17,753 bases of DNA from Rhodococcus_G sp042754225 (GCF_042754225.1 NZ_JBHZAH010000104.1:1-17753), one strand, 5' to 3'; positions 6,291 to 13,978 are shown, counted from the stretch's first letter. Translations and numbers: made by a program. Notes: a model not told the origin generated them from the letters alone.

Positions 6291-7325
6291 TCAGTTCCGC
6301 CGACGCCGCGAGCGGACCCACCACCACAGCGCGCCGCCGACGCCGACCACGAGCCCCGCGCCGACGCTCGCGGCGATCAGCGCCCCTTGGTCCACCTGCA
6401 GTGCGATCCCCACCTCCCCGTCCGTGGGGGTGACCAGACCCGTCGCCCCGTACAGGACCTGTATCGGTGGCAGCGGTCCGCCGTTCGCCTCGGACGCACT
6501 GAGCAGGTCCCCTGCCGGGGTGAAGGCGATGGCCTCGCCCTGCGGCTGGTCCGGCATCGGGACCCGGATCGGCGCGGTGCCGGTCAGCGCCGCCACGATG
6601 TCGCCGTCCGGCGCCGGGTACAGGTACACGTCGGTGTAGGTGCGCAGCGCCACCACCGTGCCGTCCTCGCTGACCGCGCCGCCGGTGATCATCGCCCCGC
6701 CCGCGAACGGGACCGGGCCGCCCGGTGTCTCGGTGGGCTCGAATGCGATCTGCCCCACCCGCTCCAGCGCGGTGGGGCCCGGGCTCGGCAATTGCTCGGC
6801 GCGCAGCGCACCGGCGGGCCGGTAGATCCCGCTCGCGCCGAACAATTCCTTCGTCACGAGCACCGGGACCCCGTCGCCGCCCAGGAGAATCGCCTCCGCG
6901 TCGTGGGCGCCGTCCGGGTACGTGAGCCGGCGCAGGGTGCCCGCGCCGGTGAAAGCGTCCATGTCGATCAGCGCGACGGTGGTCCGCATCCCGGCATTGT
7001 CGCCGGTGTCCGAGAGCCACAATCGTCCGCCGCCCTGCGCGAGGTCCTCCACGTCGAACGGGTCGACGGGCAGGGGCAGCGAGCCGGTCGTCCGGCACTG
7101 GTCGTCGAGGACCCGGACCGAATCGTCCGACCCGCTGTCGCCGATTGCGTAGATCCCGGCGTCGGTGGCCGCCAGGCCGGACAACTCCTCCAAAGCGGAA
7201 TCCGTTGGAGTGCACAATATCTCGAAGTCAGCCTCGACGGTCTCGATCGCACCGGAGGCCGAACTCGGCTGCGCAGCCGCGGGCAGCGCGGAGAGCGCGC
7301 CCGAGACCAGCACGGTGACGACCAC
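6291..7325 (-). CDS. Beta-propeller-like surface protein, copy 2 (start uncertain)
   Basis: This is a paralogue of the protein at 3862-4947. It shares YAIGDSG, DVEDLA, LWLSDTGDN, YPDGAHDAE, SGIYRPAG, the TYTDVYLYPAPDGDI block and a C-terminal hydrophobic helix, here ending WWWVRSRRRRN. The second half is nearly identical to copy 1; the first half is only about 60% similar at protein level. A hydrophobic signal-like segment ends ALPAAAQP. The open frame continues upstream into hflX in a different frame. After the hflX stop (7339-7341) the first candidate start is GTG at 7325, with no ribosome binding site and no positive n-region. ATG at 7445 would overlap hflX by about 107 bp and give a long Arg-rich leader. 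Against copy 1 it seems to lack about 40 bp holding the ribosome binding site and ATG. It may be translated by coupling to hflX, or be poorly expressed. I give the shortest form; function is unknown. Confidence 0.65.
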   Translation of the reverse strand: MVVTVLVSGALSALPAAAQPSSASGAIETVEADFEILCTPTDSALEELSGLAATDAGIYAIGDSGSDDSVRVLDDQCRTTGSLPLPVDPFDVEDLAQGGGRLWLSDTGDNAGMRTTVALIDMDAFTGAGTLRRLTYPDGAHDAEAILLGGDGVPVLVTKELFGASGIYRPAGALRAEQLPSPGPTALERVGQIAFEPTETPGGPVPFAGGAMITGGAVSEDGTVVALRTYTDVYLYPAPDGDIVAALTGTAPIRVPMPDQPQGEAIAFTPAGDLLSASEANGGPLPPIQVLYGATGLVTPTDGEVGIALQVDQGALIAASVGAGLVVGVGGALWWWVRSRRRRN

Positions 7326-7338
7326 CGCCGCGAGGCGG

Positions 7339-8805
7339 CTAGGCGCTGTGACGGTAGTCCCGCAGTGCCGAGGCCAGCGCCTCCGGCACCTTCGCGCGGA
7401 CCAGTGTGCCCTCCGGCTCGTGGGAAGACCCGAGAATTCGCCCATCCGCGTGAATCCGGGCAACCAGGTCACCGCGCGTGTACGGGACGAGCACGTTGAC
7501 CTCGACCTCCGGGGACTTCACCAGGTCGGCCAGCTGTTCGCGCAGTTCGGCCATGCCCTCGCCGGTGCGGGCGGAGACGAACGCGGCACCCGGCAGCAGG
7601 CTGCGCAGCTGGGTCAGCGTCACCGGATCGGCGGCGTCGATCTTGTTGACCACCAACAGTTCCGGCGGGGCCGGCGCATCGGTTTCGCGCAGGACCTCGG
7701 TGATCACCTCGCGCACGGCCTTGATCTGGTCGGTCGGCAGCGGGTCCGACCCGTCCACCACGTGCACCAGCAGGTCGGCGTCGGTGACCTCCTCGAGCGT
7801 CGACCGGAACGCCTCGACCAACTGAGTCGGCAGGTGCCGGACGAAACCGACGGTGTCGGTGAGGACGTACTGCCGCCCGTCCTCGAACTCCGCCTTACGG
7901 GTGGTCGGGTCCAGGGTGGCGAACAGCGCGTTCTGCACCAGGACGCCGGCACCGGTGAGCGCGTTGAGAAGACTGGACTTGCCGGCGTTGGTGTAGCCCA
8001 CGATGGCGACCGACGGCACCTCGCTGCGCAACCGCTGGGTCCGCTTGGTGTCGCGGGCGCCCTTCATGTCCTTGATCTCCCGGCGAAGCTTGGCCATCCG
8101 CTCCCGGATCCGGCGCCGATCGGTCTCGATCTTCGTCTCACCGGGGCCGCGCAGGCCCACACCGCCGTTGCTGCCGGCGCGACCGCCGGCCTGCCGCGAC
8201 ATCGACTCGCCCCAGCCACGCAGCCGCGGCAGCATGTACTGCATCTGCGCGAGGGCGACCTGCGCCTTGCCCTCGCTGGAGGTGGCGTGCTGGGCGAAGA
8301 TGTCGAGAATCAGCGCGGTCCGGTCGACCACCTTGACCTTGACCACCTTCTCCAGCGCGGTCAGCTGCGCCGGAGTGAGCTCGCCGTCGGCGATGACGGT
8401 GTCGGCACCGGTCGCGAGCACGACGTCGCGCAGTTCGTTGGCCTTGCCGGACCCGATGTAGGTGGCGGCGTCGGGCTTGTCACGCCGCTGCACGAGCCCC
8501 TCGAGCACCTCCGAGCCCGCCGTCTCCGCCAGCGCCGCGAGCTCGGCCATGCTGGCCTCCGCCTGTGCCGCGGTGCCGGAGGTCCAGACGCCGACCAGCA
8601 CGACCCGCTCGAGGCGCAGCTGCCGGTACTCGACCTCGGTGACGTCGGTCAGTTCGGTGGACAGCCCGGCGACGCGGCGCAGCGCGCTGCGGTCGTCGAG
8701 CTGCATCTCGCCGATCGAGGGGTCGTGCCCGTGATGTTCGTCGAAGTGATCGGCCTCGTGCTCGTCGAAGCCGTGGGTGTCGGTCTTGCCGCGTGTTTTC
8801 GTCAT
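7339..8805 (-). CDS. hflX: GTPase HflX
   Basis: The protein has 488 residues and is a ribosome-associated GTPase; in E. coli HflX splits stalled or heat-damaged 70S ribosomes. The N-terminal HflX domain is followed by a G domain with G1 GYTNAGKS (270-277), G3 DTVG (317-320), G4 NKID (387-390) and G5 SAR (411-413). The glycine-rich linker (AGGRAGSNGGVGLRGPGETK) before the G domain is typical. The first 28 residues are rich in His, Asp and Glu (HGFDEHEADHFDEHHGHD) and could bind metal. ATG at 8805 is chosen because it begins sequence of family character; no strong ribosome binding site is visible. It lies 52 bp after dapF on the same strand, matching the dapF-hflX order of mycobacteria. Its 3' end was duplicated at 4964-5113. 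Confidence 0.95.
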   Translation of the reverse strand: MTKTRGKTDTHGFDEHEADHFDEHHGHDPSIGEMQLDDRSALRRVAGLSTELTDVTEVEYRQLRLERVVLVGVWTSGTAAQAEASMAELAALAETAGSEVLEGLVQRRDKPDAATYIGSGKANELRDVVLATGADTVIADGELTPAQLTALEKVVKVKVVDRTALILDIFAQHATSSEGKAQVALAQMQYMLPRLRGWGESMSRQAGGRAGSNGGVGLRGPGETKIETDRRRIRERMAKLRREIKDMKGARDTKRTQRLRSEVPSVAIVGYTNAGKSSLLNALTGAGVLVQNALFATLDPTTRKAEFEDGRQYVLTDTVGFVRHLPTQLVEAFRSTLEEVTDADLLVHVVDGSDPLPTDQIKAVREVITEVLRETDAPAPPELLVVNKIDAADPVTLTQLRSLLPGAAFVSARTGEGMAELREQLADLVKSPEVEVNVLVPYTRGDLVARIHADGRILGSSHEPEGTLVRAKVPEALASALRDYRHSA

Positions 8806-8857
8806 ACAACGCCCATGGTCCCACGCCGGGCCCGTGCCGTGCACCCGGTTATCGCGC

Positions 8858-9868
8858 TCAGGCCAGCGCGTCCCACCACGCCTCGTCGATCCGACCGGAG
8901 GCGACCAGGACCGACGGGCCACGCAGCCACGCCCGACCCGCACGCACGGTCACCTCGACCTCGCCGCCGGGCACCCGGACGCGCACCTGACCGTCGGCAC
9001 GTCCGGCCGCGCGCAGTGCCGCCGTCGCCGCCGCGACCGTACCGGTGCCGCAGGACCTGGTCTCGCCGACTCCGCGTTCGTAGACCCGCATGTCGACGGC
9101 GCCGTCGACGAGCGGAGTGAGGATCTCCACGTTCACCCCGCTCGGGAAGAACGACAGGTCGAAGATCGGCGCACGGGTCAGGTCGAGGCTCGCCAGCTTG
9201 TCCGCGGTGAGAGACTCCGACACGCACGCCAGGTGCGGGTTACCGACGTCGATGCCGAGACCGGTGAGCAGCTGCCCGTCCACCGTCGCGGTGGTGACGC
9301 CGAGTTCGCGGACCGGACCCATGTCCACGGTCACCTCGCCGAACGAGCCCTCGCCGCGGTGCACCACCACCGGCCGGGGACCGGACCGGCTGCCGACGAC
9401 GAACTCGTCGGACCGCTCCAGCCCGGTGGCACGCAGGTAGTGCGCGAAGACCCGAACGCCGTTGCCACACATCTCGGCGATCGAACCGTCGGCGTTGCGG
9501 TAGTCCATGAACCAGTCGCCCTCACCGACACCGTCGGGCAGCGTGGCGAGCACCCCGGCGGCGCGCAGCGCGCCGGCCCGCGCGACCCGGAGTACGCCGT
9601 CGGCGCCGAGACCGCTGCGGCGATCGCACAGCGTGGCGACTCGGTCGGCGCGCAGATCGAGCTCGACGTCCAGGTCGGGCAGCACGACGAAGTCGTTCTC
9701 GGTGCCGTGTCCCTTGCTGAATTCCATACCTGTCATGTTACCGAGCGTGGCGTCCTGCTCGGCCACGCCCGCGAACAGCGCCAGCCGGGCCGCGAGCCGC
9801 GCCGCGGTCGCCCGGGACAGTCCGTCCGGGTTCGTCTGCCATTCGATGTCGAACTCGTCGTCGCTCAT
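8858..9868 (-). CDS. dapF: Diaminopimelate epimerase, with N-terminal extension
   Basis: The enzyme interconverts LL- and meso-diaminopimelate for lysine and peptidoglycan synthesis in the cytoplasm. From the ATG at 9868 it has 336 residues. The two catalytic Cys are Cys134 in EMCGNGVR and Cys273 in RSCGTGT, and the family N-terminus FSKGHGTENDFV begins at residue 50. Database starts usually lie at MEFSKGHG, here ATG at 9727 or 9736. However, the ATG at 9868 has GGAGG 5 nt upstream and overlaps the TGA of the preceding gene as ATGA, while neither internal ATG has a well-spaced site. The frame is open without interruption. I therefore favour a 44-47-residue extension (acidic MSDDEFDIEW, then an Ala/Arg/Leu helix). 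A coupled short leader with internal initiation is the alternative. Confidence 0.92.
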   Translation of the reverse strand: MSDDEFDIEWQTNPDGLSRATAARLAARLALFAGVAEQDATLGNMTGMEFSKGHGTENDFVVLPDLDVELDLRADRVATLCDRRSGLGADGVLRVARAGALRAAGVLATLPDGVGEGDWFMDYRNADGSIAEMCGNGVRVFAHYLRATGLERSDEFVVGSRSGPRPVVVHRGEGSFGEVTVDMGPVRELGVTTATVDGQLLTGLGIDVGNPHLACVSESLTADKLASLDLTRAPIFDLSFFPSGVNVEILTPLVDGAVDMRVYERGVGETRSCGTGTVAAATAALRAAGRADGQVRVRVPGGEVEVTVRAGRAWLRGPSVLVASGRIDEAWWDALA

Positions 9869-10764
9869 CCGTGCCTCCGAGCGGTCAGCGAGGCGCCTCC
9901 ACGCTGCCTCGCGATCTCGTAGAGGCACACCGCGCCGGCCGAGGGCGCGCCGAGCGAACTCGCGGCCCCTCCGATCGGGATGCTCACTGTCACATCGCAG
10001 GCCGCGCGCCAGGACGCGCTCATGCCGCGGGTCTCGTTTCCGATCACCAGAATCGTGCCTCCACCGAAGTCGTGCTCGAAGATGGGCACCGCGCCGTCCT
10101 CGTCGGTCCCGACGATCATCAGATCACGGCCCGACCGTCGCAGCCGCTCCCGCATGGCCAGTACCTCGCTCGCGTCGGCCGCCGAGTACACCGGCAGCGC
10201 GAAAAGGGAACCGGTCGAGGCGCGAACACACTGCGGGTCGAACGGATCGGCGGCGTGCCCAGCGACGACCACCGCGTCGGCGCCGAAGGCGTTGGCGGAC
10301 CGGATCAGGGTGCCCAGGTTTCCGGGTGAGGACGGCCGGTCGAACACCACCACCAGCGGCGCACCGGAGGTCGGGTCGAGCGCGCCGAGACCGCGCTGAC
10401 GGGTCTTCGCGACCGCGATGAGTTCCGGTGCGGCGTCGGCCTTCTCCCCCAACTCGGCCATCAATTCGCCGCTGACGCCGACCTTCTCGCCGGACCAGGC
10501 GTCCCGGACGCCGCGCGCCCACGCCGACAGCGGCGCGTCGTCGACCCGGTAGAGCAGCGTCTCGATCGGCCAGTCGTGCTCGATCGCGAGGGTCAGCGGC
10601 CGCACGCCCTGGATCAGGAACCGCCCCGCCTTGGTGCGCTTGGCCCGGGTGCCCAGGTAGGACTGCCACTGCTGGAAACGGGCGTTGCGCACCGTCACCC
10701 GCGGGTCGCGGTGCCCCGACTGCACTGTCCGCTGCGGCGTCGACCGCTGGGTCTTCTTCGTCAC
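9865..10764 (-). CDS. TrmH/SpoU-family RNA 2'-O-methyltransferase
   Basis: This 299-residue SPOUT-class methyltransferase should transfer methyl from SAM to a ribose 2'-OH of rRNA or tRNA; the target nucleotide is unknown. An N-terminal RNA-binding substrate domain (about 30-115, FLIQGVRPLTLAI) resembles that of TsnR-type enzymes. Knot-domain motifs are: motif 1 NLGTLIRSANAFGAD with Asn149 and Arg155; motif 2 ILVIGNETRGMS with Glu244; motif 3 SIPIGGAASSLGAPSAG at 261-277. Most family members have SLN in motif 3; here it reads SLG, an unusual change in the SAM pocket. GTG at 10764 is chosen for a GGAG site 5 nt upstream and a GTGA overlap with the miaA stop. Its own stop overlaps the dapF start by ATGA. 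The placement in a tRNA-modification operon fits RNA modification. Confidence 0.9.
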   Translation of the reverse strand: MTKKTQRSTPQRTVQSGHRDPRVTVRNARFQQWQSYLGTRAKRTKAGRFLIQGVRPLTLAIEHDWPIETLLYRVDDAPLSAWARGVRDAWSGEKVGVSGELMAELGEKADAAPELIAVAKTRQRGLGALDPTSGAPLVVVFDRPSSPGNLGTLIRSANAFGADAVVVAGHAADPFDPQCVRASTGSLFALPVYSAADASEVLAMRERLRRSGRDLMIVGTDEDGAVPIFEHDFGGGTILVIGNETRGMSASWRAACDVTVSIPIGGAASSLGAPSAGAVCLYEIARQRGGASLTARRHG

Positions 10765-11669
10765 GCTCTCTCCACCATCGTCATTGCCATCTCGACCAGG
10801 TCCGCACGGGCCGCGTCGAGCCAGTGCACCCGCGGGTCGCGCCGGAACCACGACCGCTGCCTGCGCACGTATCGGCGGGTGCCGATCAGGGTCCGCTCGC
10901 GCGCCTCGTCCATGTCGTACTCGCCGTCGAGGGCGGCCAGCACCTGCGCGTAGCCGATTGCCCGCGGCGCGGTGACGCCCTCGCGCAGCCCGACGTCGAT
11001 CAGCGCGGTCACCTCGTCGACCAGCCCCTGCTCGAACATCAGGTCCGTGCGCAGGCCGATCCGCTCGTCGAGTTCGGCGGTGTCCCGGTCGACACCGAGC
11101 ACCACCGTCCCCCAGCGCGGTTCGCCGATGGTCGGCGCGGAGGCCGCGAACGGCCGCCCGGTCAGCTCCACCACCTCCAGCGCGCGCACCATCCGCCTGC
11201 CGTCGGTGGGCAGGATGGTCGCGGCGGCCTGCGGGTCCACCCGGGTCAGTTCGGCGTGCACGCCCGCGACGCCGCGCTCGGCCAGGACCGCCTCCCACTT
11301 CGCCCGGACCTGCGGGTCGGTCGCGGGGAACTCCCAGTCGTCGAGCAGGGACTGCACGTACATCATCGAGCCGCCGACGATCACCGGGACGCGGCCGCGA
11401 CGCGCGATGTCCTCGACGTCCGCGCGTGCGGACTGCTGGTAGCGGGCGACGGTTGCGGTCTCGGTGACGTCGAGGACGTCGAGCTGGTGGTGCACGATGC
11501 CGCGGCGCTGGTCCCGCGGCAGCTTGGCGGTGCCGATGTCCATGCCGCGGTAGAGCTGCATGGCGTCGATGTTGACGATCTCGCCGCCGAGCCGTTCGGC
11601 CAGCGCGAGTCCCAGGTCGGACTTGCCGGTCGCGGTCGGTCCGACCACCGCGACGGGGCGCACGGTCAC
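10761..11669 (-). CDS. miaA: tRNA dimethylallyltransferase
   Basis: The enzyme transfers a dimethylallyl group to N6 of A37 in tRNAs that read codons starting with U. The product is the substrate of MiaB, also encoded in this window. It has 302 residues from the GTG at 11669. The P-loop GPTATGKS is at residues 10-17, followed by DAMQLYRGMDIGTAKLP, GGSMMYVQSLLDD and AIGYAQVLAALDGE, all typical. The C-terminal RRYVRRQRSWFRRDPR is the tRNA-binding end. The GTG start forms a GTGA overlap with the stop of the upstream LigB-fold gene, and no independent ribosome binding site is clear, so translation is probably coupled. The longer upstream frame is out-of-frame reading of the neighbour. Confidence 0.96.
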   Translation of the reverse strand: MTVRPVAVVGPTATGKSDLGLALAERLGGEIVNIDAMQLYRGMDIGTAKLPRDQRRGIVHHQLDVLDVTETATVARYQQSARADVEDIARRGRVPVIVGGSMMYVQSLLDDWEFPATDPQVRAKWEAVLAERGVAGVHAELTRVDPQAAATILPTDGRRMVRALEVVELTGRPFAASAPTIGEPRWGTVVLGVDRDTAELDERIGLRTDLMFEQGLVDEVTALIDVGLREGVTAPRAIGYAQVLAALDGEYDMDEARERTLIGTRRYVRRQRSWFRRDPRVHWLDAARADLVEMAMTMVERA

Positions 11670-12382
11670 GGCAGCCACATCCCGACGTGGTATCCGACGC
11701 CGTACGGCGCGCCCTGGTAGTAGGTGTCGCACCGCGGGGCGTCGTCGCCGAACACCCCGGCCAGCACCTGCCAGGCCGCCCGCCCGGCGATGCCGAGGTC
11801 GAGGCAGGCGACCGGGTCGAGCTGCCGCAGGTATTCGAGGTCGCCTGCGCCCAGAGCGCGGTCGAGCTCGCGCTGGGCCTGGGGTGCGCGCTCGTCGAAG
11901 GCCCCGGGCGCCTTGGCGGTGAGGGTGTTCGCCCCGTCCGCGACCACCAGCACCCCGCAGGCGCCGGGGGCCGCGTCGAGCGTGTCCCGCAGCCGCGCGC
12001 CCAGCTCCGCGCAGTACACCGGGGAGGTGTCCTCGGCGACGATCACCGCGGTCGCCGACGACCACGGCGACGCCTCCGCACGCAGCCACCCGGCGACCAG
12101 TGCGGCCAGCGGAAGGTCGGGATCAGCGGCGGTGTCGGCCCCGGCGGACATCGAGACCCGGAGGTCGACGCCGAAGCCGCGGAAGGTGCCCCGCGCGTCG
12201 GCCGGTACCTCCGATTCGGTGGGTCCGACGCCGATCACGGTCCAGTCCGGGGCTCGCTCGCCCAGCGCGAGGGCGGCGGCCAGGCTCGCTTCCCGCAGCT
12301 CCACGGTCTCGGCCGCGGCCGCGCCCGCCAGGGCGGGAATCAACAGGGGTGGCGAGGAGACCAGGGCCGCGGCGGTGAACAC
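11666..12382 (-). CDS. LigB/MEMO-fold protein (class III extradiol dioxygenase-like)
   Basis: The protein has 238 residues and corresponds in gene position to mycobacterial Rv2728c. It resembles class III extradiol dioxygenase subunit B/MEMO proteins: an N-terminal SSPPLLIPALAG block, a central VLVVADGANTLTAKAPGAFDE segment, and a C-terminal APYGVGYHVGMWLP. The His that bind iron in true ring-cleaving enzymes (for example in an HPPLL-like start) are missing here; the first block has SSPPLL. Dioxygenase activity is therefore unlikely and function is unknown. It heads the miaA-trmH-dapF set and overlaps miaA by GTGA, which suggests a linked, perhaps RNA-related or envelope, role. The GTG at 12382 is the only sensible start because no GTG/ATG in frame precedes the conserved block closely; no ribosome binding site is evident. 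It faces the DUF349 gene divergently across 141 bp. Confidence 0.75.
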   Translation of the reverse strand: MFTAAALVSSPPLLIPALAGAAAAETVELREASLAAALALGERAPDWTVIGVGPTESEVPADARGTFRGFGVDLRVSMSAGADTAADPDLPLAALVAGWLRAEASPWSSATAVIVAEDTSPVYCAELGARLRDTLDAAPGACGVLVVADGANTLTAKAPGAFDERAPQAQRELDRALGAGDLEYLRQLDPVACLDLGIAGRAAWQVLAGVFGDDAPRCDTYYQGAPYGVGYHVGMWLP

Positions 12383-12523
12383 GCTGGCAACGGTAGTCGA
12401 CCCCAGAATCCCGACTCTCGGGGTCCGAACTGTTTCAATAGTCGTGACCGCTCGTTCCGGGTTGAATGAAACCCGAGAGACCGAGCCAACGGCAGCCGTG
12501 ACGCGCGGCAGGGAAGAGGAGTC
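12383..12523. promoter_or_regulatory. Divergent intergenic region with inverted repeats
   Basis: These 141 bp must hold the promoters of both the miaA operon (minus) and the DUF349 gene (plus). A perfect inverted repeat CGGGTT-GAATGA-AACCCG lies at 12458-12475, and GTTTCA (12432-12437) is mirrored by TGAAAC (12467-12472). I see no confident -10/-35 pair. Plus-strand translation starts after AGAGG at 12513-12519. Confidence 0.4.
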
Positions 12524-13876
12524 ATGACCGACAGCAGCGCACCCAAGCCCGGCGCACCCAAGCCCGGCGCCCCGAAGCCGGGCGCGCCCAGGCCCGGAGC
12601 GGTGAAACCGGCCGTGCCTGCGGTACCGGCCGCGGTGCACGCGCCGACGGTGGCCCCGCCCAGCGATCCGAGCCTCTTCGGCCGCGTCGACGAGGACGGC
12701 ACCGCCTGGGTCAAGACGGCCGACGGGGAACGTCAGATCGGGTCCTGGCAGGCCGGCGACGCCGCCGAGGGCCTCGCGCACTTCGGCCGGCGCTACGACG
12801 ACCTGGCCACCGAGGTGGGCCTGCTCGAGGCCCGACTGTCCTCCGGCGCCGGTGATGCCAAGAAGACCAAGACGGCCGCGACGGCCCTCCTGGAGTCGCT
12901 GCCGACCGCGGCGGTCATCGGCGACGTCGACGCGCTGACTCACCGTCTCGAGGCGGTGATCGCCGGCTCCGAGAAGGCCGCCGTTGCGGCCAAGGAGGAG
13001 CGCGAGCACGAGCGCGAGGAGCACACGCACCGCAAGGAGGAGCTCGCGGCGGAGGCCGAGCAGATCGGCGCCGAGTCCACCCAGTGGAAGGTCGCGGGCG
13101 ACCGCCTGCGCGAGATCCTCGACGAGTGGAAGACGATCCGCGGGGTCGACCGGAAGGTCGACGACGCGCTGTGGAAGCGCTACTCGAAGGCCCGGGAGGC
13201 CTTCAACCGCCGACGCGGGGCGCACTTCGCCGAACTGGACCGTGACCGCGCCGCGGCGAAGACCGCCAAGGAGGAACTGGTAGTCCGCGCCGAGGAGCTG
13301 TCCGGTTCCACCGACTGGGGTCCCACCGCGGGCGCGTTCCGCGACCTGCTGGTGGAGTGGAAGGCCGCGGGCCGGGCCCCGCGCGAGGCGGACGACGCCC
13401 TGTGGAAGCGCTTCAAGGGCGCCCAGGACGTGTTCTTCGAGGCCCGCAACGCCGCGGCCTCGGAGCGGGACGCCGAGTTCGAGGGCAACGCGGTCGCCAA
13501 GGAGGCACTGCTGCGCGACGCCGGGGACATCGACCCGTCGAAGGATCTCGAGTCCGCGCGCGCCGCGCTGCGCGACCTGCAGGAGAAGTGGGACGAGATC
13601 GGCAAGGTGCCGCGCGAGCGGATGCACGACCTCGAGTCGAAGCTGCGCGCCGTCGAGAAGAAGGTGAAGGACGCCGTCGACTCCCAGTGGCGCCGAACCG
13701 ATCCCGAGGCGATGGCCCGCGCCGCCCAGTTCCGCGAGCGGGTCGCCCAGTTCGAGGAGCAGGCCGCGAAGGCGACCGCGGCGGGCAAGAGCAAGGACGC
13801 GGAGAAGGCCCTCGCGCAGGCCCAGCAGTGGCGCGAGTGGGCGGACGCCGCGGAGGGCGCCGTCAACGAGCGGTAG
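12524..13876 (+). CDS. DUF349 coiled-coil protein
   Basis: The protein has 450 residues, the same length I recall for mycobacterial Rv2731, and occupies the same genomic position. Residues 5-25 are an APKPG repeat, followed by a Pro/Ala-rich linker. A compact region at 50-85 (LFGRVDEDGTAWV to IGSWQAGD) precedes long charged coiled coils. At least three DUF349 repeats are visible: about 186-235 (WKVAGDRLREILDEWKTI), 270-318 (FRDLLVEWKAAGRAPREAD) and 346-390 (LRDLQEKWDEIGKVPRE), each with the W-K/D-x-(I/A)-G core. It is probably cytoplasmic and the family's biochemical role is not established. ATG at 12524 has AGAGG 4 nt upstream. It is monocistronic by context, divergent from the LigB-fold gene and convergent with the miaB pair. 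Confidence 0.9.
   Translation: MTDSSAPKPGAPKPGAPKPGAPRPGAVKPAVPAVPAAVHAPTVAPPSDPSLFGRVDEDGTAWVKTADGERQIGSWQAGDAAEGLAHFGRRYDDLATEVGLLEARLSSGAGDAKKTKTAATALLESLPTAAVIGDVDALTHRLEAVIAGSEKAAVAAKEEREHEREEHTHRKEELAAEAEQIGAESTQWKVAGDRLREILDEWKTIRGVDRKVDDALWKRYSKAREAFNRRRGAHFAELDRDRAAAKTAKEELVVRAEELSGSTDWGPTAGAFRDLLVEWKAAGRAPREADDALWKRFKGAQDVFFEARNAAASERDAEFEGNAVAKEALLRDAGDIDPSKDLESARAALRDLQEKWDEIGKVPRERMHDLESKLRAVEKKVKDAVDSQWRRTDPEAMARAAQFRERVAQFEEQAAKATAAGKSKDAEKALAQAQQWREWADAAEGAVNER
12539..12598 (+). repeat. Four 15-bp tandem repeats encoding APKPG
   Basis: Four in-frame 15-bp units (first unit GCACCCAAGCCCGGC) lie at 12539-12553, 12554-12568, 12569-12583 and 12584-12598. The first two are identical and the last encodes APRPG. 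They give a flexible basic N-terminal tail on the DUF349 protein. The unit number may vary between strains by slippage. Confidence 0.8.
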
Positions 13877-13891
13877 CCACCGCCGGACAGT

Positions 13892-13954
13892 GCAACGGCC
13901 GGCCGGATCGAGGCGAGTCCCACGGGACTGCCGCCAGATCCGGCCGGCCGTTGC
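13892..13954. terminator. Large nested inverted repeat, bidirectional terminator
   Basis: Perfect 18-bp arms (13892-13909 and 13937-13954, beginning GCAACGGCCGG) enclose 27 bp that contain a second perfect hairpin, AGTCCC-AC-GGGACT (13916-13929). The structure lies between the stop of the DUF349 gene (13876) and the stop of the convergent membrane-protein gene (13979), so it can end transcription from both sides. There is no U-tract on either strand. Confidence 0.75.
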
Positions 13955-13978
13955 GCGTTGCGGTGAGCGTGCCCCCCG

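Noticed and set aside
6258..7499. Plus-strand open frame over propeller copy 2
   Set aside because: It is an antisense shadow; the minus frame has a paralogue with conserved motifs.
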